Assembly (NCBI GenBank): GCA_022402565.1
Contig: JAKRSC010000005.1
Location: 25,240-89,239 of the forward strand
Direction of reading: 5' to 3'
Length of the DNA: 64,000 nt
Origin: Hydrotalea sp.
GTDB taxonomy: Bacteria; Bacteroidota; Bacteroidia; Chitinophagales; Chitinophagaceae
This document shows, one piece after another, positions 27,479-36,455 of this stretch. The notes beneath the pieces are model-generated. The model saw only the letters and a program-made list of their open reading frames with translations. It was not told where the DNA came from and ran no database searches. The number at the start of each line of letters is the position of its first letter. Position 1 is the stretch's first letter. Made by a program: the position numbers and the translations under genes.

Positions 27479-28191
27479 CATTATTTGTGCCTTGTTTTAT
27501 TGATCAGTTGTATCCTAATGTTGCCCGACAAATGATAAAGGTACTGGAGAAAGTGGGATGCACTGTGCAGTATAATGCTAATCAAACTTGTTGCGGACAG
27601 CCTGCTTTTAATGCAGGATTTTGGGGAGAATCAAAACAAGTCTGCAGTAAGTTTATAAACGATATGAAAGGGGCCAATTTTGTGGTTGCTCCAAGTGCGA
27701 GTTGTGTGGGATTTGTGAAAAATTATTATGCTAAGCTGTTTAAAGAAAACGATGCTGCTTATCAAGATGCGCTTGATTTAGGTACTAGGACTTACGAGTT
27801 AACAGAGTTCTTAGTAAACGTATTACAAGTTACTCAAGTGGGTGCTAGCTGGAATGGAAAGGCTACTTACCACGATAGCTGCGCTGCCTTAAGAGAATGT
27901 GCTAACAAAGAAGCGCCGAGAAAATTATTAGAACAGGTTGCAGGATTGGAATTGGTAGAAATGGAAGATGTAGAAACCTGTTGTGGTTTTGGTGGAACTT
28001 TTGCTGTAAAGTTTGAACCTATAAGTGTGGCAATGGGCGATCAAAAAATCAACAATGCCGCTGCAACAGGAGCATCACATATAATAAGTACCGACATGAG
28101 CTGCTTGATGCACATAGATGGTTGTGCTAAACACAAACACCTAGATTTAGAAGTAATACATATTGCAGAAGTACTAGCCTCTGGTTACTAG
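27469..28191 (+). CDS. LutA/YkgE-like (Fe-S)-binding CCG-domain protein
   Basis: The 240-residue protein has two cysteine-rich CCG modules: TCCGQPAFNAGF (about 41-52) with PSASCVGF, and ETCCGFGGTFAVKF (about 164-177) with STDMSCLMHIDG. This is the LutA/GlpC/HdrB type, which binds an iron-sulfur centre. LutA normally works with LutB and LutC in lactate oxidation, but neither is present here, so function is uncertain. It overlaps ribH by 10 bases and meets the porin gene head-on, the two TAG stops sharing the palindrome CTAG. Confidence 0.88.
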   Translation: MEVALFVPCFIDQLYPNVARQMIKVLEKVGCTVQYNANQTCCGQPAFNAGFWGESKQVCSKFINDMKGANFVVAPSASCVGFVKNYYAKLFKENDAAYQDALDLGTRTYELTEFLVNVLQVTQVGASWNGKATYHDSCAALRECANKEAPRKLLEQVAGLELVEMEDVETCCGFGGTFAVKFEPISVAMGDQKINNAAATGASHIISTDMSCLMHIDGCAKHKHLDLEVIHIAEVLASGY

Positions 28192-29327
28192 AATCTCTTC
28201 TGAATGAGATGGATAGATGGTATATAATATGCTAAAGTAAAAACCCCATTTTCATATTGTCTACTAGTGTTAAATCCATCATCGAAAATGCTTGTTTTGT
28301 TGAACAATTTTCTGTACTCAGCTCGAACTGAAAAATTCAAATTAATATTATAATCAATATTAATTGAATATGCATGTGCGTTTATGGAATTATTATTTAT
28401 AAAAGCTATTTGTGCACCATTGGAATCTCTGTAGTATTCATATCTAGCTGCCAATCGAAATTTTTCTGATAATGCAAATTGAACAATTCCAACGGGACTT
28501 AGCCATGTATCAAATTTAATTGAACCCTTATATTGCTGCTGCATACCAATATCGAACCCTAAAATGAAACAAAATTTTGAACTGAAATTATGATTTAAAT
28601 AAAAGTTTTGAAAAAAGCGCCATCTTCTTGAACTATCTGGATCATTAGATCCTAAAAATGTATTCCAATTAAAAGAATAAGCTGATGTTGGATTGTATTC
28701 AACTGAAGTACCAAATGATGGTAATAAAGAATTTTGGGGCTGATAAATTCTTTGCCAACCATTCAATAACAAAAATCCTACTTTAAGTTGTTGTTGGGGT
28801 TGAAATGATAATTTTAATCCAGTTGAAAAATATGGAGAATTCTCTGCAAGAATTGACCTTGTAACAGTTTTATTATCTTTTGCAATAGCTGATTCAAACC
28901 CAATATGAGAAGGCATTACACCAACATCCAACCACAATTGCTTCGACGTATTTAGTTGAAAACCTATATTAGCTTCTAGTAAGTGTTTCAAAAATCCAGG
29001 CTCATTTGAGTAATTATCCGTAGAATATGTACCTGCATGTAAGGCTAGATTTGTTCGAAATTTTGATTTGCGAAAATTGGCTTTAATGAATGTTAGATTA
29101 CTTTGTATAGAATTACGTCTATTGAAGTTGTATAAAAATGGTTGCCTGAATTTTCCATCTCCAATCGGTTTGTCGTGCGCGTAATAAACATCCGAATACA
29201 ACGATATATTGAGAGGATTTTCTTGAATATTTTTAATAGAATCTTGAGATACTACTTTCGTAAAAAAAATTGTAGATGTTATCAGAATAAATATTTTCAA
29301 GTACGAATAATTTAAGATCGAGGGCAA
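28188..29327 (-). CDS. Outer-membrane beta-barrel porin, bbp2/OmpL-like
   Basis: The product is up to 379 residues with alternating aromatic/polar beta-strands and family phrases WLDVGVMPSHIGFESA, AENSPYFSTGLKLSF, LNGWQRIY and a final strand ending in aromatic/basic residues (LIQKRF). No ATG exists at the N-terminus: an upstream stop leaves TTG at 29327 or TTG at 29300. The latter gives a neat signal peptide beginning M-K-I-F-I-L and ending VVSQ, and may be the true start. It probably forms a channel in the outer membrane; substrate unknown. Confidence 0.85.
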   Translation of the reverse strand: MPSILNYSYLKIFILITSTIFFTKVVSQDSIKNIQENPLNISLYSDVYYAHDKPIGDGKFRQPFLYNFNRRNSIQSNLTFIKANFRKSKFRTNLALHAGTYSTDNYSNEPGFLKHLLEANIGFQLNTSKQLWLDVGVMPSHIGFESAIAKDNKTVTRSILAENSPYFSTGLKLSFQPQQQLKVGFLLLNGWQRIYQPQNSLLPSFGTSVEYNPTSAYSFNWNTFLGSNDPDSSRRWRFFQNFYLNHNFSSKFCFILGFDIGMQQQYKGSIKFDTWLSPVGIVQFALSEKFRLAARYEYYRDSNGAQIAFINNNSINAHAYSINIDYNINLNFSVRAEYRKLFNKTSIFDDGFNTSRQYENGVFTLAYYIPSIHLIQKRF

Positions 29328-29338
29328 ATGATTTCACA

Positions 29339-29740
29339 CTAATTTTTCCTAGAAATACCAATCGCTAAACTCAACCAGCCACCAATAAATCCAAGTCCTC
29401 CTAAAGGTGTAATGGGTCCTATCCATCCGAAACCAGGAAGAACCAATGCTTTTACAACAGTCAATAATATTAAAGAACCGCAGAAAAATAATATTCCTAA
29501 ACTAAACAGTCTTCCTGCCCAAAGTATCCAGCCATTCATGCTATGTCTTCCTATTATTCCTGCTATGACCAAGGCAAATGAGTGATAAAATAAATACGTG
29601 ACCATAGTATCATAAATACGAAATGCATCTTGAGAAATTTGTCCGCGTATGCCATGACTACCAAATGCACCTAATGCAACTGCAAGTGCTAATAAAAAAC
29701 ATCCAACAACTATCATCCAATTGCCTGATCTCTTTTCCAT
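29339..29740 (-). CDS. DUF423 family membrane protein
   Basis: The 133-residue protein (ATG at 29740; an ATG at 29761 would add seven residues) has four membrane helices and the family motif ALGAFGSHGIRGQIS near residues 18-32, followed by VTYLFYHSFALVIAG. DUF423/YgdD proteins are widespread, with no settled function. The gene overlaps the end of aroK by 28 bases, so it is likely co-transcribed. Confidence 0.88.
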   Translation of the reverse strand: MEKRSGNWMIVVGCFLLALAVALGAFGSHGIRGQISQDAFRIYDTMVTYLFYHSFALVIAGIIGRHSMNGWILWAGRLFSLGILFFCGSLILLTVVKALVLPGFGWIGPITPLGGLGFIGGWLSLAIGISRKN

Positions 29741-30264
29741 TGTTGTGCTATGTTTAAACATTGATGAATTATCTCTTCTTCTTGGCTTGTTTCATTCCAA
29801 TGAATCTGTGACTTAGAATAAAACCCCTTCCTATCATTTAATTTTTCGTGTAAGATATTTCTCAAGTCCTCTCTTGTGTTTGCTGTTGCAATAAGTGGTC
29901 TATTCTGTCTGCCATTCCACAATCGCTGCAGAAGCGTATCAATCGATGGATTTAACCAAACCACAATCCCATGAGCAACCATCCAATCGATATTTTCATG
30001 AAAGCAAGCTAATCCCCCGCCTGTGGCTATGACTGGATTCGTATGCAAACTAATTCCTCTAATAAAATTAGCTTCTAAATCTCTAAAATATGCTTCACCA
30101 TCTACACTAAAAATTTCGGCTATAGATTTATTTGTCTGCTGCGCTATAGCCTCATCTGTATCAATACAAGGAACCTGCCATAGAGTTGACCAACGTTTGG
30201 AAATATGCGTTTTACCTGAACCCATTAGTCCAACCAAAAAAACAGGAAGTCCTGGCGGCATCAT
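29713..30264 (-). CDS. aroK: Shikimate kinase
   Basis: The 183-residue kinase has the Walker A loop GLMGSGKTH (about 12-20), the shikimate-binding DTDEAI and FRDLE residues, ATGGGLAC (about 80-87) and the lid arginine in RQNRPLIA (about 118-125). It phosphorylates shikimate in aromatic amino acid synthesis. The start overlaps the stop of the acyl-CoA dehydrogenase gene by one base (TAATG). A second ATG one codon in (30261) is equally possible. Confidence 0.96.
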   Translation of the reverse strand: MMPPGLPVFLVGLMGSGKTHISKRWSTLWQVPCIDTDEAIAQQTNKSIAEIFSVDGEAYFRDLEANFIRGISLHTNPVIATGGGLACFHENIDWMVAHGIVVWLNPSIDTLLQRLWNGRQNRPLIATANTREDLRNILHEKLNDRKGFYSKSQIHWNETSQEEEIIHQCLNIAQQWKRDQAIG

Positions 30265-31448
30265 TATTTAAAAGCATTATGTCCTGTAATATCCATTCCG
30301 GTTATCAACAAATGAATATCATGGGTTCCTTCGTATGTAATAACACTTTCCAAATTCATCATATGACGCATTATGCTGTATTCCCCTGTAATACCCATTC
30401 CACCTAGCATTTGACGAGCATCGCGAGCAATTTGGGTAGCTATTTCACATGAGTTTCTTTTTGCCATACTTACTTGTGCAGGCGTTACTTTTCCTTCATT
30501 CATAAGAACTCCTAAACGCCAAACCAATAATTGTCCTTTGGTTATCTCAGTAAGCATTTCAGCTAATTTTTTTTGTTGTAACTGAAATGCAGCAATTGGT
30601 TTTCCAAATTGAATTCGCTCTTGCGCATAACGAAGTGCCGTATCATAACAATCCATGGCAGCACCTAATGCACCCCAGGCAATACCATATCGTGCTTTTG
30701 TTAAACAACTCAACGGACCTTTCAATCCTGTTACATTAGGAAGAATATTTTCTTTTGGAACTTTTACATTGTCAAACACCAACTCACCAGTTGCGCTGGC
30801 TCTTAAACTCCATTTTCCGTGTGTGGTAGGGGTACTAAATCCTTCCATTCCCCTTTCAACAATCACTCCTTTAATATCACCAGCCTCATTTTTAGCCCAC
30901 ACAACTGCAACTTGTGCAAAAGGTGCGTTACTGATCCACATTTTAGCACCATTCAAAATAACATGATCACCAGCATCTTTAATATTAGTTAGCATACCAC
31001 CAGGATCGCTACCATGATTAGGTTCTGTTAGACCAAAACAACCCAACCATTCACCAGATGCCAACTTAGGTAAATACTTTGTCTTTTGCTCTTCGCTGCC
31101 ATAAGCATAGATTGGAAACATCACAAGAGAACCCTGCACACTAGCAGTGGAACGAACGCCACTATCGCCACGTTCTAGCTCTTGCATCATGAGTCCATAA
31201 CTAATATAATCTAGTCCACCGCCACCATATTCAACAGGAACAGTTGGTCCAAAACAACCTAGTTCACCTAATTGACGAACAATTTGTTCTGGAAATGCAG
31301 CTTGTTGGGCATAATCTTCAATGATGGGAGAAATTTCTTTTTTGACATAATTGCGAACGGTTTCGCGAATGAGTTTATGCTCTTCTGTGAGCAATTCATC
31401 AACGCCAAAATAATCGGGACTTTGAAATAAATCGGTTCTTACAGCCAT
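30264..31448 (-). CDS. Acyl-CoA dehydrogenase, glutaryl-CoA dehydrogenase type
   Basis: The 394-residue flavoprotein shows the acyl-CoA dehydrogenase layout: helical N-terminus, FGLTEPNHGSDPGGM (about 137-151), KMWISNAPFAQVAVVWA (about 166-182) and the C-terminal catalytic glutamate in ITYEGTHDIHLLI (about 374-386). The N-terminal phrase SPDYFGVDELLTEEHKLIRE and the tail resemble glutaryl-CoA dehydrogenase more than short- or medium-chain enzymes. It would convert glutaryl-CoA to crotonyl-CoA in lysine/tryptophan breakdown; substrate assignment is inference. Confidence 0.88.
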   Translation of the reverse strand: MAVRTDLFQSPDYFGVDELLTEEHKLIRETVRNYVKKEISPIIEDYAQQAAFPEQIVRQLGELGCFGPTVPVEYGGGGLDYISYGLMMQELERGDSGVRSTASVQGSLVMFPIYAYGSEEQKTKYLPKLASGEWLGCFGLTEPNHGSDPGGMLTNIKDAGDHVILNGAKMWISNAPFAQVAVVWAKNEAGDIKGVIVERGMEGFSTPTTHGKWSLRASATGELVFDNVKVPKENILPNVTGLKGPLSCLTKARYGIAWGALGAAMDCYDTALRYAQERIQFGKPIAAFQLQQKKLAEMLTEITKGQLLVWRLGVLMNEGKVTPAQVSMAKRNSCEIATQIARDARQMLGGMGITGEYSIMRHMMNLESVITYEGTHDIHLLITGMDITGHNAFK

Positions 31449-31550
31449 AAATAATTAGTTTTTTGCAATCGTCTTCTTTGTAATTTGGTCAAAGTTAGTG
31501 GTTCTAAGCTCCTTTTTTCAATTTGTTCAACCCTTTTAACAGCTTCTACT

Positions 31551-31943
31551 ATGAAAAAAATACCTCAGTTATTGATATTCCTTAGTCTTTGTTTTGTTTC
31601 GAATCTTCAGGCTCAGGAGCAAATAAAGCCGTTTTGGTTTGTTATGCTTATAAAAGGTCCAAATAGAAATCACGATAGCACTACTGCTGCTAAAATTCAA
31701 GCGGGACATATGAACCATATGCAGGTCATGGCTGATAAAGGTATTTTGAAAGTGGCTGGTCCTTTTGGTGAGGAAGGCGATTGGCGGGGTATTTTCATTT
31801 TAGAATGCCCAACCAAAGAACAGGCTATTGAATGGCTGAAAAAAGATCCTGCTATAGCTGCTGGCCGATTAAAGTATGAAATAAAAATATGGTATACAGC
31901 TCCTCAGGGAAGCTTTGCACCAAGTACCCCAAAAAAGGAATAA
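31551..31943 (+). CDS. Exported YciI-like protein
   Basis: From the ATG at 31551 the product is 130 residues with a signal peptide (KKIPQLLIFLSLCFVSNLQAQ region, about 1-21) followed by a YciI/dimeric alpha-beta barrel domain: FVMLIKGPNRNHDS, HMNHMQVMADKGILKVAGPF and the C-terminal KKDPAIAAGRLKYEIKIW. A longer frame from TTG at 31485 is not credible because it buries the signal peptide. Most YciI proteins are cytosolic, so an exported copy is unusual. The function is unknown. Confidence 0.85.
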   Translation: MKKIPQLLIFLSLCFVSNLQAQEQIKPFWFVMLIKGPNRNHDSTTAAKIQAGHMNHMQVMADKGILKVAGPFGEEGDWRGIFILECPTKEQAIEWLKKDPAIAAGRLKYEIKIWYTAPQGSFAPSTPKKE

Positions 31944-31979
31944 AAAAAGCCTCAATAAGTCAACGACCTACTGAGGCTA
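31943..31979 (-). terminator. Terminator of the DPP-IV-like peptidase gene
   Basis: Read on the minus strand, AGCCTCA ... TGAGGCT forms a 7-bp stem with a long loop followed by seven T. It also sits at the end of the convergent plus-strand YciI gene. Confidence 0.7.
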
Positions 31980-31997
31980 AACATTTTTCAGACTCGA

Positions 31998-34487
31998 TTA
32001 TTTCTTCTTTTCAATCTCTCTGTTCATTTCCTCCATATCAACAGGACGATCAGTTGTATCTCCCATTAAATGGCGTGTAAAATAATCAGCCATCATCCAA
32101 AAGAAATATTCCGTCATATCCCCAAATCCATGACGTTGTGTAGGTAACAACATCATATCGAAACGCTTATTGGCTTTGATTAATGCATTCACAACACGCA
32201 TTGTATTTGCAGGGTGCACGTTGTTATCAATTTCACCATGAACCAACAACAATTTACCCTTAAGATTTTTAGCTACATCAGGATTGGTTTCAATTTGATA
32301 GACAAAACTTGTATCACCTTTTTCTGAAATATTTTCTTTTACACCATGGTGTTTTTCACTCCACCAACGATTATAAATTCTATTGTCGTGGTTACCCGCA
32401 GATGATACAGCCACCTTAAAGAAATCGGGATATACCATCATGGCTGCGGTACTCATAAATCCACCACCACTGTGTCCGTGAATGCCCACTTTATTGATAT
32501 CAAGAAACTTATGGCGATCAGCCAATTGTTGAGCTACTGCTTTCTTATCAGCCAAACCATAATCTCTTAGGTTACCGTATCCATAGTTGTGGTACCACTT
32601 ACTTCTCGATGGATGTCCTCCCCTATTTCCAAGCGTAACTACAACAAAACCAAGTTGCGCTAAACGGTCTATTCTATCCATACCTCTTCCGAAAGCTTTG
32701 TTTACACTTTCAGTTTGGGGGCCGGGATATACGTATTCAATGATGGGATATTTCTTGGTAGAATCAAAGTCATATGGCTTGTACATGACACCATACAAAT
32801 CTGTAATGCCATCATCTGCCTTGGCTTTGAAGGGCTCAGGGAATTTATATCCAGCTGCAAATAATTGAGAAAAATCTGCTGTTTCCAAATCCATAATTTT
32901 CCTTCCATCAGCACCCAATAAAACACTTTGCGGAACTGTATTTACACGAGAAAAATTATTAACAATGAACTTGTTGTTGTCGTCCATTGATGGGCTATGA
33001 TCGAAATCGCCAGGATTCAACAAACGAAGATTGCTACCATCAAAATTCACACGATACACATGCAAGTAATAAGGATCCTCATTGGCTTCTCTTCCGTTTG
33101 CTGTGAAATACAACACACGGTTCTTCTCATCAATTGAAACAATATCTTCTGCATGCCAAGGGCCACTTGTAATGGCATTTTTCACTTTGCCATTTGCATC
33201 ATGCAAATAAAAATGCCCCCATCCATCGCGCTCGCTCCACTGAATCATTTCCTGACCACCATTCACTAAGCCCAATCTTCTAATCTCAACATAAGTGTTC
33301 AAACGCTCTTCAATAACAGCTTTTACTTTTCCTGCTTGTACATCTACTTCACAAATATCAATGCGCTTTAAATCGCGGCTGGTTCTTGCTATATAAAATT
33401 TCTGTGCTGTACCATGCCATAATAAAGGTCTGAATTCGTCGTCTCGACTACTAGGTTTAGCAGGTGCCGACCAAATAGCAAGACTCTGATCTTTAAACTG
33501 GGTAATATCTAACTCTTTTCCTTGCTTAGCAGATACATCAAAAACATATAAATGGTCAACAGGAGCATCTTTTTCACCTGGCATCCAATACTTATAAGTT
33601 TCTAAAGTTGGACGAGGCTCAGCAATACTATTGATTACCCATAAATCCTTCACCTTTCTATTGTCTACTCGGTTCATGGTAAAATATTTACCATCAGGAG
33701 ACCAATACACAAAAACAGATCTTCTTCTCTTTGCATTTCTTTCCTGATCAACATTCGTTTGACCACTGCCCGACAAATTGCCTTCAGAATAATAGCTGTA
33801 ATTCAATATTCCGTCTTTGGTTAATTGTGTTTCAACAATGGTAGAATCATCTTCATTTTTCATTGCCTTTTCAAAATTGGCCTTATCCATCATATACAAA
33901 TTATAGTTCCTTCCAAAAACTACAACATTGCTATCAGGTGAAATAGAAGCCCATTGTGGACGGCGAGCAGGACGTTTAAAATCCTTCAATTCAACTAACT
34001 CTCCGGTATTTAAATTGTACTCAAAGTAAAATGTCTTCTTTTCTTTTACTGCAGGCCCAGCACGGCGACCAGTATCTTTCTTTTCAACCTCCAAGCTACT
34101 TTTCACTTGAAACTGAATCCAATTCTCATCTTTCACAAACTTCAAACTATCTAATCCGAGATTCTGTGCATCAAAAGGGTCCTTTACCACTTTAGTTAAT
34201 TCCGAAGCAAGCTTGGCGTTATCAAACATCTTCTTTTTTTCAGCTTTTGCAGCGTCTACAATATACCATTGCGTTCCTTGTGAGGTTTTGTAGCTATACC
34301 AAAAGCGATCCCCTTTTTTAAGCCAGCGTGGATCCACAGAGGTGGAAAACAACATTTTCTCAAGTTTCTTAGGAGAAAAACGCGCTGCTAATGCATAATT
34401 GGCCTTTGTTACAGGCTCATTTTGTTTAGTTTGTGCCTGGGCTCCCATAAGAAGCACGCTAAGGCATAACATCCATATAATTCTCAT
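31998..34487 (-). CDS. Secreted S9 family dipeptidyl peptidase (DPP-IV-like)
   Basis: The 829-residue protein has a signal peptide ending LLMGAQAQ (about residue 19), a DPP-IV-type beta-propeller (about 100-560, with YWSPDGKYFTMNRVDNR) and a C-terminal alpha/beta-hydrolase domain. The catalytic serine is S673 in GIHGHSGGGF, with the aspartate in VHGEIDNNVHP and histidine in LPTQRHGFGD. It probably trims peptides in the periplasm or outside the cell. It is a single gene; the promoter lies in the 88-base gap to the divergent kynureninase gene. Confidence 0.93.
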   Translation of the reverse strand: MRIIWMLCLSVLLMGAQAQTKQNEPVTKANYALAARFSPKKLEKMLFSTSVDPRWLKKGDRFWYSYKTSQGTQWYIVDAAKAEKKKMFDNAKLASELTKVVKDPFDAQNLGLDSLKFVKDENWIQFQVKSSLEVEKKDTGRRAGPAVKEKKTFYFEYNLNTGELVELKDFKRPARRPQWASISPDSNVVVFGRNYNLYMMDKANFEKAMKNEDDSTIVETQLTKDGILNYSYYSEGNLSGSGQTNVDQERNAKRRRSVFVYWSPDGKYFTMNRVDNRKVKDLWVINSIAEPRPTLETYKYWMPGEKDAPVDHLYVFDVSAKQGKELDITQFKDQSLAIWSAPAKPSSRDDEFRPLLWHGTAQKFYIARTSRDLKRIDICEVDVQAGKVKAVIEERLNTYVEIRRLGLVNGGQEMIQWSERDGWGHFYLHDANGKVKNAITSGPWHAEDIVSIDEKNRVLYFTANGREANEDPYYLHVYRVNFDGSNLRLLNPGDFDHSPSMDDNNKFIVNNFSRVNTVPQSVLLGADGRKIMDLETADFSQLFAAGYKFPEPFKAKADDGITDLYGVMYKPYDFDSTKKYPIIEYVYPGPQTESVNKAFGRGMDRIDRLAQLGFVVVTLGNRGGHPSRSKWYHNYGYGNLRDYGLADKKAVAQQLADRHKFLDINKVGIHGHSGGGFMSTAAMMVYPDFFKVAVSSAGNHDNRIYNRWWSEKHHGVKENISEKGDTSFVYQIETNPDVAKNLKGKLLLVHGEIDNNVHPANTMRVVNALIKANKRFDMMLLPTQRHGFGDMTEYFFWMMADYFTRHLMGDTTDRPVDMEEMNREIEKKK

Positions 34488-34575
34488 GAAGCAAGTTTTG
34501 CGACGAATTTAGTAGTTTCCACTATCTCAACCTTACCACGCATCAAATAGTTGCAGAATATCCTATTTTGCAGCT

Positions 34576-35844
34576 ATGGAAGCGAAGCAATATGAAAACA
34601 GCCTGGAGTTTGCCAGGTCGATGGATCAGGCAGATCCTCTTCAATCTTTCAAACAACAATTTCATTTCCCGGAGCATGAGGGGAAACCAGTGATTTATTT
34701 CTGCGGAAATTCACTAGGACTTCAACCAAAAACAGTTGCAGCATCAATAGAAGAAGAGCTTACGACCTGGAGAGAAATGGCTGTTGGAGGATACTTTGGA
34801 GGTAAAAATCCCTGGCTGTATTACCATGAGCAACTCAGACCATCTTTGGCCAAAATAATGGGAGCTCATGAAGATGAGGTGACGGTCATGAATGCACTCA
34901 CTGTGAACCTGCATTTGCTCATGCTAAGTTTTTATAAGCCGAGTGCGAAGAGATATAAAATCATGATGGAGTCTGGCGCATTTCCTTCAGATCAATATGC
35001 CATTGAAACCCTTGTGAGAATGCATGGTTTGGATCCAAATGATGCCATCATTGAAGTAGCACCAAAAGATGGAGCAAAATTTCTGAAAACAAGGGATATA
35101 ATATATGAAATCGAAAAAGCTGGTGATGCGTTGGCGATGGTCATGTTCAGTGGCATACAATATTATACTGGTCAATTATTCGACTTGTCGTCTATAACTC
35201 AAGCCGCTCATTCAGTTGGAGCTATTGCAGGTTTTGATCTTGCACACGTAGCTGGTAATGTGCCTATGCAACTGCACAATTGGGATGTTGATTTTGCAGC
35301 TTGGTGCAGTTACAAATATTTTAATGCTGGTCCTGGTAGTGTTGCTGGTGCATTTGTTCATGAAAAACACGCAAAAAACACCAATATGAACAGGTTAGGT
35401 GGTTGGTGGGGAAATCCAGAGAGCACAAGATTTAAAATGGAAAAAGGATTTGAACCTAAGCCAACCGCAAGCGGATGGAACATGAGCACAACGCAGGTCA
35501 TGAATACCGCTGCTTTGAAAGCATCTTTGAAAATTTTTGATGAAGCAGGAATAGATCGTTTGAGAGCAAAGAGTATTTCATTAACGGGCTACTTAGAATA
35601 CCTGCTTCATGAATTAAAAGGATTATCATTTGAAATTATAACACCCGCAGAACCTACAGAAAGAGGTGCTCAATTGAGCTTATACTTTCCGCAACAGGGA
35701 AAAGCCATTCAGGAAAAAATGTTATCAAAAGGAATTGTGGTAGATTACAGAGAGCCTGGAGTGATACGTGTAGCTCCTGCTCCTATGTATTGCAGTTATG
35801 AAGATGTGTATCGTTTTTATGAAATACTAAAAAATCACTTCTAA
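34576..35844 (+). CDS. kynU: Kynureninase
   Basis: The 422-residue PLP enzyme has YFCGNSLGLQPK near the N-terminus, the cofactor aspartate in FDLAHVAGN (D221) and the Schiff-base lysine K247 in WCSYKYFNAGPGS, followed by GWWGNPESTRFKM. It cleaves kynurenine to anthranilate and alanine, or 3-hydroxykynurenine to 3-hydroxyanthranilate. Kynurenine monooxygenase and other NAD/Trp-degradation genes are not adjacent. The stop overlaps the next start (TAATG). Confidence 0.96.
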   Translation: MEAKQYENSLEFARSMDQADPLQSFKQQFHFPEHEGKPVIYFCGNSLGLQPKTVAASIEEELTTWREMAVGGYFGGKNPWLYYHEQLRPSLAKIMGAHEDEVTVMNALTVNLHLLMLSFYKPSAKRYKIMMESGAFPSDQYAIETLVRMHGLDPNDAIIEVAPKDGAKFLKTRDIIYEIEKAGDALAMVMFSGIQYYTGQLFDLSSITQAAHSVGAIAGFDLAHVAGNVPMQLHNWDVDFAAWCSYKYFNAGPGSVAGAFVHEKHAKNTNMNRLGGWWGNPESTRFKMEKGFEPKPTASGWNMSTTQVMNTAALKASLKIFDEAGIDRLRAKSISLTGYLEYLLHELKGLSFEIITPAEPTERGAQLSLYFPQQGKAIQEKMLSKGIVVDYREPGVIRVAPAPMYCSYEDVYRFYEILKNHF

Positions 35845-36455
35845 TGACTAAGCATCATCATACCTATTTGGCTCTTGGCGATTCGTATACTATAGGAGAA
35901 TCTGTTGCTTTGTATGAGTCCTTCCCTTATCAAATAGTTCAAATTCTGCGTAAAGATGGCTTTCATTTTCATGCACCTGAAATAGTAGCAAAAACAGGTT
36001 GGACTACTTTTGAATTGGCAGAACATCTGTTGCATCAACAACTCAATCCACATTATGATTTTGTAACCTTACTCATTGGAGTAAATAATCAATACAGAGG
36101 GTTACCTTTAGATGCATTTGAAGAAGATTTCATTTTCTTATTGAACAAAGCACTTTATTTCTCTAATCAGCAACCCGAAAAAGTAGTGGTACTATCTATT
36201 CCCGATTGGGGCTGTACTCCTTTTGCCAAAGAGAAAGACAGTGAAGAAATCAGCAAAGCTATTATTGCATTTAATGAGATCATTGAAAAGCACTGTCAAA
36301 CAAAAAAAACGCACTTTATAAATATCACCCAACATTCAAGAGAAGCAAAATTGCATCCCGAATTACTGGCAAAGGATGAATTACACTATTCAGGTACAGC
36401 GCATTTATGCTGGGCTGAAAAAGTAGCAGCTTTGTTTAAAGACCAGATCAAATAG
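35844..36455 (+). CDS. SGNH/GDSL-type hydrolase
   Basis: The 203-residue protein has block I ALGDSYTIGE with the nucleophilic serine (about residue 13), a block III-like LIGVNNQYRG (about 77-86) and block V KDELHYSGTAH with the Asp and His of the triad. No signal peptide is visible, so it is likely a cytoplasmic esterase or acyl hydrolase. It is translationally coupled to kynU; a link to kynurenine-pathway esters or formylkynurenine cannot be shown. It ends in an 8-base convergent overlap with the phosphoesterase gene. Confidence 0.88.
   Translation: MTKHHHTYLALGDSYTIGESVALYESFPYQIVQILRKDGFHFHAPEIVAKTGWTTFELAEHLLHQQLNPHYDFVTLLIGVNNQYRGLPLDAFEEDFIFLLNKALYFSNQQPEKVVVLSIPDWGCTPFAKEKDSEEISKAIIAFNEIIEKHCQTKKTHFINITQHSREAKLHPELLAKDELHYSGTAHLCWAEKVAALFKDQIK

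Noticed and set aside
31485-31550. TTG start for the YciI-like gene
   Set aside because: It would place 22 residues before an otherwise clean signal peptide.
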